Origin: JBNAVY01 sp049700195
GTDB taxonomy: Bacteria > Bacillota > Thermoanaerobacteria > Thermoanaerobacterales > Thermoanaerobacteraceae
Assembly (NCBI GenBank): GCA_049700195.1
Contig: JBNAVY010000062.1
Span: 1-9,438 of the forward strand
Direction of reading: 5' to 3'
DNA length: 9,438 nt
Shown piece by piece: positions 5,895 through 9,438 of the stretch. The position numbers and the translations under genes were made by a program. The notes under the pieces were generated by a model. That model was not told where the DNA came from and did not search any database. It saw nothing but the letters and a program-made list of their open reading frames with translations. Positions within the stretch are counted from its first letter, which is position 1, and each line of letters opens with the position of its first letter.

Positions 5895-6317
5895 ATGAAT
5901 ATTTTTCTTCCTTTTAGAAGTATAGAAAATACTTTGAATGATTATTTGAATAAAAATGATTTAAAAGAATTAAAAAGTAATATAGAAAAAATTTTAAATA
6001 CAAAATATGATTTTCTTATTTTAAAAAGTGAAAACGATACAGAATGGTTTTTGCTTTTTAATGGTTTTAATTCTAGATTTTGGCTTACAATATTCCAGGA
6101 TCCTTATGAAACAAAAAACAGAATTATTATAAATGAATTTTTAATAGCTAAGGATGATGATAACCAAACAAATAGAGAAAAAATAATTGATGCTTTTTAT
6201 AAATCTTTTGGTCATATTGGCCCTATTTCTATATATTCAAATAATTCATCAATGTTTTGGTTAGAAATGGGTTTTATTCTTGAAGAAAATAAAATATATA
6301 TGACATACAAAAAATAA
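5895..6317 (+). CDS. Uncharacterised 140-residue protein, possibly GNAT-like at its C terminus
   Basis: I do not recognise this gene. It encodes a soluble, acidic/Asn-rich protein of 140 residues with no signal peptide or membrane segment. The N-terminal third is a predicted helix rich in Lys and Asn (14-36). Two aromatic strands follow (WFLLF at 51-55, FWLTIF at 62-67). The C-terminal half, a strand around 76-85, a helix 94-105 and then SIYSNNSSMFWLEMGF (112-127), resembles the last strand-helix-strand of GNAT acetyltransferases. The acetyl-CoA loop (R/Q-x-x-G-x-G/A) is not visible, so an acetyltransferase role is not supported. GAGGG about six bases before ATG supports translation. It is one of only two plus-strand genes here and ends inside a terminator shared with pepV. 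Confidence 0.8.
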   Translation: MNIFLPFRSIENTLNDYLNKNDLKELKSNIEKILNTKYDFLILKSENDTEWFLLFNGFNSRFWLTIFQDPYETKNRIIINEFLIAKDDDNQTNREKIIDAFYKSFGHIGPISIYSNNSSMFWLEMGFILEENKIYMTYKK

Positions 6318-6341
6318 AATCCCAAAAAGGGATTTTATTTT
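6311..6341. terminator. Bidirectional terminator shared by convergent genes
   Basis: AAAATAAAATCCC (6311-6323) and GGGATTTTATTTT (6329-6341) form a 13-bp stem with a 5-A loop. The stem carries T-rich arms in both directions. Both stop codons, plus-strand TAA at 6315-6317 and minus-strand TAA at 6335-6337, lie within the stem arms. Confidence 0.85.
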
Positions 6342-7729
6342 GCTAATTCGTAAATAGCATTTGCATATATCTTAGCATTTAAAATTAAATCTTCTATCTC
6401 AATATATTCATTTGCTTGATGATCAAGATCCGGTTTGCCTGGGAATATAGGCCCAAAAGCGACCATATTTTTCATCTCTTTAGCATATGTTCCGCCGCCT
6501 ATTGCCAAAAGTTCAGTCTTTAATCCCGTCTGTTCCTCATAAACTTTACTCAGCGTTTTTATCAAAGGATGATCTGGTGGAAAATAAAGTGGCGGTTGAT
6601 GCATCATATCTTCTATTCTTATTTTGTGAGGAGCAATCTTTTCTTCAAAAGGTTTCTTAAAATCTTCAAATTTAAATGTTACAGGATATCTAATATTTAA
6701 TCCAATTGAACCCTTATTCTCATCTAATTCTATTGTTCCAACATTAAAGGTTAATTCACCAGTATCGTCTTTTAGATACACCCCAAAAGTTTTCCCATCA
6801 GTTTCCATACCTACGTTTTCAGCAAAAAAATGAATAAAATCTTTTATATCACTTTCGTCTATATTTAGTTTGTCTAAAAAGAGAAACAACTGCATTATAG
6901 CATTTTTACCAAGATGAGGTAGGCTTCCATGAGCAGAAACTCCAATTGATTTTAAAACAAAATTGTTTCCATTTTGTTCAAGCTTTAAATCATATCCTGT
7001 TTCTTTGATAAATTCATTTAATTTATTATGCAATTCCTCTTTTAATTTATCTTCCTTTATTTCCATCCCGCACTCACAATAATCAGGAACCATATTAGGA
7101 CGTTGTCCGCCGCGAATATACTTTATAATAAACTTTTCAGGCTTTTTATAGAAGTCTTTTGTTACATTAAACATTGTTATCCCTTTTTCAGCATATATAA
7201 TTGGATATTGAGCATCTGGGGTAAAACCTATTGTTGGAGCCTCATCATGTTCCAAGTAATATTCAATTTCATGAGAACCAGTTTCTTCGTTAGTTCCAAA
7301 TAAAATTCTTACTCTTTTTGATAATTTAAGACCTGCATCTTTTATTGCTTTTAATCCAAATAAAGCAGCCATAATTGGCCCTTTGTCATCCAGAGTACCT
7401 CTTCCATATATTTTCCCATCATGGATTTCTGCACCATAAGGAGGATAAATCCAGCCATCCCCTTCAGGTACAACATCAAGATGTCCCAAAACGCCTACCA
7501 TTTCTTCTCCTTCGCCATATTCGGCATAACCAACATAGCCATCAACATTTTTAGTTTTAAATCCAAGATTTTGTGCAATCTCTAAAGCTTTATCCAAAGC
7601 TTTAGCTACACCTTCGCCATATGGCATACCAGGCTTTGGTTCATCTTGAACACTTTTAATTTTGATAACTTCTTGCACAGCCTTTATCAAGTCATCTTTC
7701 ATATTGTCTATGTAGGAGTTTATCTCCAT
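6335..7729 (-). CDS. pepV: M20-family dipeptidase PepV (Xaa-His dipeptidase/Sapep type)
   Basis: A 464-residue cytosolic di-zinc peptidase, the usual PepV length, that cleaves dipeptides with an unblocked N terminus. Motifs: GHLDVVPEGDGW (82-93) with metal ligand H83, GRGTLDDKGP (109-118) with bridging D114, NEETGS (147-152) with catalytic E148 and ligand E149, PDAQYP (171-176) with ligand D172, the HG of the lid/dimer region in SAHGSLPH, GGGTYAK near 418-424, and final ligand H437 in LDHQANEY. All expected metal and catalytic residues are present. The start at 7729 follows an all-G ribosome-binding site (GGGGGG, 7736-7741) instead of the GGAGG used by most neighbours. It has its own promoter and a strong shared terminator, so it is probably monocistronic. 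Confidence 0.96.
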   Translation of the reverse strand: MEINSYIDNMKDDLIKAVQEVIKIKSVQDEPKPGMPYGEGVAKALDKALEIAQNLGFKTKNVDGYVGYAEYGEGEEMVGVLGHLDVVPEGDGWIYPPYGAEIHDGKIYGRGTLDDKGPIMAALFGLKAIKDAGLKLSKRVRILFGTNEETGSHEIEYYLEHDEAPTIGFTPDAQYPIIYAEKGITMFNVTKDFYKKPEKFIIKYIRGGQRPNMVPDYCECGMEIKEDKLKEELHNKLNEFIKETGYDLKLEQNGNNFVLKSIGVSAHGSLPHLGKNAIMQLFLFLDKLNIDESDIKDFIHFFAENVGMETDGKTFGVYLKDDTGELTFNVGTIELDENKGSIGLNIRYPVTFKFEDFKKPFEEKIAPHKIRIEDMMHQPPLYFPPDHPLIKTLSKVYEEQTGLKTELLAIGGGTYAKEMKNMVAFGPIFPGKPDLDHQANEYIEIEDLILNAKIYANAIYELAK

Positions 7730-7761
7730 GTAAATCCCCCCAATCTTTTATTCTTATTTCA

Positions 7762-7790
7762 ATTATATAATTAAAATTAAATGTTTTCAA
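7762..7790 (-). promoter_or_regulatory. Sigma-A promoter for pepV
   Basis: TTGAAA (7785-7790), 17-bp spacer and perfect TATAAT (7762-7767), all in the 70-bp gap after the GH18 gene. The predicted leader is about 26 nt. No hairpin terminator for the GH18 gene is visible in this gap. Confidence 0.75.
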
Positions 7791-7799
7791 TACATATTA

Positions 7800-8882
7800 T
7801 CATTTTTTCCCAATCTTTTTGGCAATAACATCCCAAAAAGTATGTGTTTCAAACCCAATTCTCCAGATACAAATACCATGTATTTTATATTTCTGTGCAA
7901 CATCAATTTTTTGTGCCATTGTTGATGAATTTTCAAACCAAACTTGTCTATTGGTACCTGTATTTTTATCAAAATATGTGTAATAAGGTTCTTGAAAAGT
8001 ATCACTCCACTTTATTTGTATGCCATTGACCTTCGCTTTTGTTAAAATTTCTTTTGTTGGACGCGAAAAACCTCCAGCCTTGTTTACTGGCCAATCATAC
8101 CCATAAGTTGCAACACCTAAACATATCTGTTCTGGTTTGAATCCTTCATTTAGTGCGTCTTTAACATTATATTCTACCCATTGGGCTGGTGATACTGGCC
8201 CAGGCATTGAAGATGCATTATGCCTGTCATATGTCATTAAAGTTACATGATCTACAAGATGGGCAAGTTCTCTATAATCATATATTCCAGATACCTCTTC
8301 AGGAACCTGATAATGTGGAATTACTGATATATCTAATATTTTACCTTCTTTTTTTATTAGTGGTCTTATTTTGCTAATAAACGCTGTTAAATAATCTTTA
8401 TCCTTAACATAGTCTTTTGTACCATGTGGTATAAATTCAAAGTCAATGTTATAACCATCAAAATTATGTTTTTTTAAAAGTGCCATTAGTTGTTCTATTG
8501 TTTTCTCTCTAATATTAGGATCTAAAAGAACCTCATCTTTGCTATTAGCAACATTAACTAATGGAACTACTTTTAAACCTTGCTTCTTTGCATAATCCAA
8601 AGCTTTGGTATTTGTAGCATCTTTAACATTACCATCACCTTCTACAGTAAGCCATAAAGGTGATAAAGTATCTAAATATTTTCCATACTTAACTAAAGAA
8701 TTATATGAATTATCAGCTCCTTGTGTATCAACGTAAAATCCAATTACTTGTGTTTTTTTACCAGGAGTTTTAACTATCGACTTCAAAAAAGGTTTTTCGG
8801 CTGTACTTTTACATCCTACTGCGAAAAAACTAATACTAAAAACTAAAATTAAAAATATAGATATATATTTTTTCACATGCAT
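7800..8882 (-). CDS. GH18-family lipoprotein, SleL/YaaH-like glycoside hydrolase
   Basis: A 360-residue lipoprotein. The N terminus has KK, a hydrophobic core (6-20) and lipobox AVGC with C24 as the lipidation site, so it is expected on the outer face of the membrane. The GH18 barrel follows directly: QVIGFYV (45-51), the active-site strand FDGYNIDFE (141-149) with catalytic E149 and D147, LMTYD (215-219) with the substrate-binding Tyr-Asp, GVATYGYDW (256-264), and a last strand ICIWRIGFE (337-345). Asn instead of Asp at the fourth motif position is common in the SleL/YaaH group, which cleaves N-acetylglucosaminyl bonds of spore cortex peptidoglycan. No LysM domain is present; the lipid anchor may replace it. 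AGGAGG (8891-8896) lies eight bases before the ATG. A role in cortex or wall turnover is inferred. Confidence 0.9.
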   Translation of the reverse strand: MHVKKYISIFLILVFSISFFAVGCKSTAEKPFLKSIVKTPGKKTQVIGFYVDTQGADNSYNSLVKYGKYLDTLSPLWLTVEGDGNVKDATNTKALDYAKKQGLKVVPLVNVANSKDEVLLDPNIREKTIEQLMALLKKHNFDGYNIDFEFIPHGTKDYVKDKDYLTAFISKIRPLIKKEGKILDISVIPHYQVPEEVSGIYDYRELAHLVDHVTLMTYDRHNASSMPGPVSPAQWVEYNVKDALNEGFKPEQICLGVATYGYDWPVNKAGGFSRPTKEILTKAKVNGIQIKWSDTFQEPYYTYFDKNTGTNRQVWFENSSTMAQKIDVAQKYKIHGICIWRIGFETHTFWDVIAKKIGKK

Positions 8883-9097
8883 AAAAATAACCTCCTCAAA
8901 TATGATTCGGTTATATCTTTTGAAAAAAATTATATTTTTATGTGTAAAATTAAAATTTTTAATTTATATTTTGTCTGATACAATAAAATTTTACAGACCT
9001 GCATATATAAACCATAAAGGTATTTTTGCAATTTTTAACACTTTATTTCCAAATTATAAAATGAATATTAAATGTATTTCAGAAAAATATAATCAAT
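8883..9097. other. A/T-rich intergenic region between divergent genes
   Basis: About 215 bases between the GH18 gene (minus) and a small plus-strand gene. It must hold both promoters, but no pair matches the sigma-A consensus well. A minus-strand TATAAT-like element occurs around 8930-8936 with no good -35, and TACAAT around 8979-8984 could serve the plus strand. A weak 5-bp inverted repeat GTCTG/CAGAC spans 8972-8997. A 65-codon plus-strand reading frame crosses the region but lacks a ribosome-binding site. Confidence 0.5.
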
Positions 9098-9111
9098 AGG
9101 AGGTGTTTAGT

Positions 9112-9276
9112 TTGTTAAACAAACTTAATGAGTTAGAAATAGCTGAATTAAGTAAAGAAGACATTGAACAGATACAACAACTAGAAAATAAAATAAATAA
9201 AAATGAAAATAATGATACTATTTATATTATAGCAGTAAAAAATAAATCCACAAAAATAAATATGCCTAAAATGTAA
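9112..9276 (+). CDS. Small uncharacterised protein, 54 residues, TTG start
   Basis: TTG at 9112 lies eight bases after a perfect AGGAGG (9098-9103), the best translation signal on this strand. The product is not recognised. Residues 2-29 form a predicted amphipathic helix rich in Leu, Glu and Lys (LNKLNELEIAEL, then KEDIEQIQQLEN). An Asn-rich turn (29-34) and a short strand DTIYIIAVKNK (35-45) follow, then a basic tail. There is no signal peptide, membrane segment or cysteine. It ends four bases before the 3' end of the convergent tRNA-Val(GAC), with no terminator of its own visible. The start site and codon pattern suggest a real gene; its role is unknown. Confidence 0.65.
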   Translation: MLNKLNELEIAELSKEDIEQIQQLENKINKNENNDTIYIIAVKNKSTKINMPKM

Positions 9277-9280
9277 AAAA

Positions 9281-9357
9281 TGGTGGGGTTAACAGGGCTC
9301 GAACCTGTGACCTCTACGATGTCAACGTAGCACTCTAACCAGCTGAGCTATAACCCC
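9281..9357 (-). tRNA. trnV: tRNA-Val (anticodon GAC), CCA encoded
   Basis: A 77-nt complete cloverleaf on the minus strand with acceptor GGGGTTA/TAACCCC. The anticodon stem CTACG/CGTAG is fully Watson-Crick paired, and the loop TTGACAT carries anticodon GAC, reading GUC and GUU. It has a standard T-arm and encoded CCA (9281-9283). Except at three sites it is identical to tRNA-Val(CAC) at 5632-5708. Directly after CCA the minus strand reads six T residues (9275-9280), which may give weak termination. Otherwise no terminator is seen. Confidence 0.96.
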
Positions 9358-9392
9358 ACTTAATATACTATATTAGATATTCGCTGACTTTT

Positions 9393-9421
9393 ATTATATA
9401 ATGATGAAATATTTATGTCAA
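9393..9421 (-). promoter_or_regulatory. Consensus sigma-A promoter for tRNA-Val(GAC)
   Basis: Perfect TTGACA (9416-9421), 17-bp spacer and perfect TATAAT (9393-9398). The predicted start near 9386 gives a leader of about 29 nt, much longer than for the CAC gene. The spacer and flanks are unlike those of the CAC promoter, so similarity between the two loci is confined to the tRNA. Confidence 0.85.
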
Positions 9422-9438
9422 GAACTAAATATATGATC

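Noticed and set aside
7103..7303. Plus-strand open frame inside pepV
   Set aside because: Antisense shadow of a conserved peptidase gene, with no translation signal.
7787..8377. Open frames overlapping the GH18 gene on both strands (7787-8005, 7844-8029, 8189-8377)
   Set aside because: All overlap the GH18 catalytic domain in other frames, lack ribosome-binding sites and show no recognisable pattern.
8902..9099. 65-codon plus-strand reading frame ending at the ribosome-binding site of the small TTG-start gene
   Set aside because: It has no ribosome-binding site (the CCTCC upstream belongs to the GH18 gene on the other strand), starts in A/T-rich intergenic DNA, and has a composition expected of translated A/T sequence. 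The stop next to AGGAGG is suggestive but not enough.
1..9438. CRISPR array, transposon, prophage, toxin-antitoxin or defence island
   Set aside because: I found no regularly spaced repeats, transposase or integrase motifs, or paired small toxin-like genes on either strand.

Overview
The window is very A/T-rich. Its codons favour Lys, Asn and Ile, its ribosome-binding sites are strong AGGAGG-type sequences, and its promoters match the sigma-A consensus. It carries a small acid-soluble spore protein and a SleL/YaaH-like GH18 lipoprotein. Together these point to a low-GC, endospore-forming Firmicute of the clostridial type. The genus cannot be fixed from this sequence; a Thermoanaerobacterium- or Caloramator-like relative is only a guess. 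Nearly everything reads on the minus strand, so the order below follows increasing coordinate while transcription mostly runs the other way.

Layout: (1) 1-55, 5' part of tRNA-Val(UAC) and its promoter. (2) 175-1344, hslO (Hsp33) and a cold-shock protein, separated by a clear terminator. (3) 1420-3880, a sirtuin, a 54-residue spore protein with a GTG start that is easily missed, and a secreted YcdB/PepSY-like protein. (4) 3978-5708, a NifU-domain iron-sulfur protein, a GAF protein of the free methionine-R-sulfoxide reductase type, lgt, and tRNA-Val(CAC). The tRNA appears to share a transcript with lgt. (5) 5895-6317, an orphan plus-strand gene that shares a bidirectional terminator with the next gene. 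(6) 6335-8882, a PepV-type dipeptidase and a GH18 lipoprotein. (7) 9112-9357, a small TTG-start plus-strand gene facing tRNA-Val(GAC).

Most genes are housekeeping: thiol/redox and protein quality control (Hsp33, NifU-like protein, GAF/Msr-like protein), cold-shock RNA binding, NAD-dependent deacylation, lipoprotein maturation and peptide turnover. The GH18 protein has a lipobox and is a likely Lgt substrate. The most distinctive feature is the set of three solitary valine tRNAs, with anticodons UAC, CAC and GAC, which covers the whole GUN codon box within 9.4 kb. The CAC and GAC genes differ at only three of 77 positions, one being the anticodon wobble base. I see no CRISPR array, transposase, phage module or obvious defence system, and nothing that amounts to a new multi-gene system. 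The points most worth checking are the tRNA duplication, the tRNA-lgt arrangement, the hidden spore protein and two unassigned small proteins.
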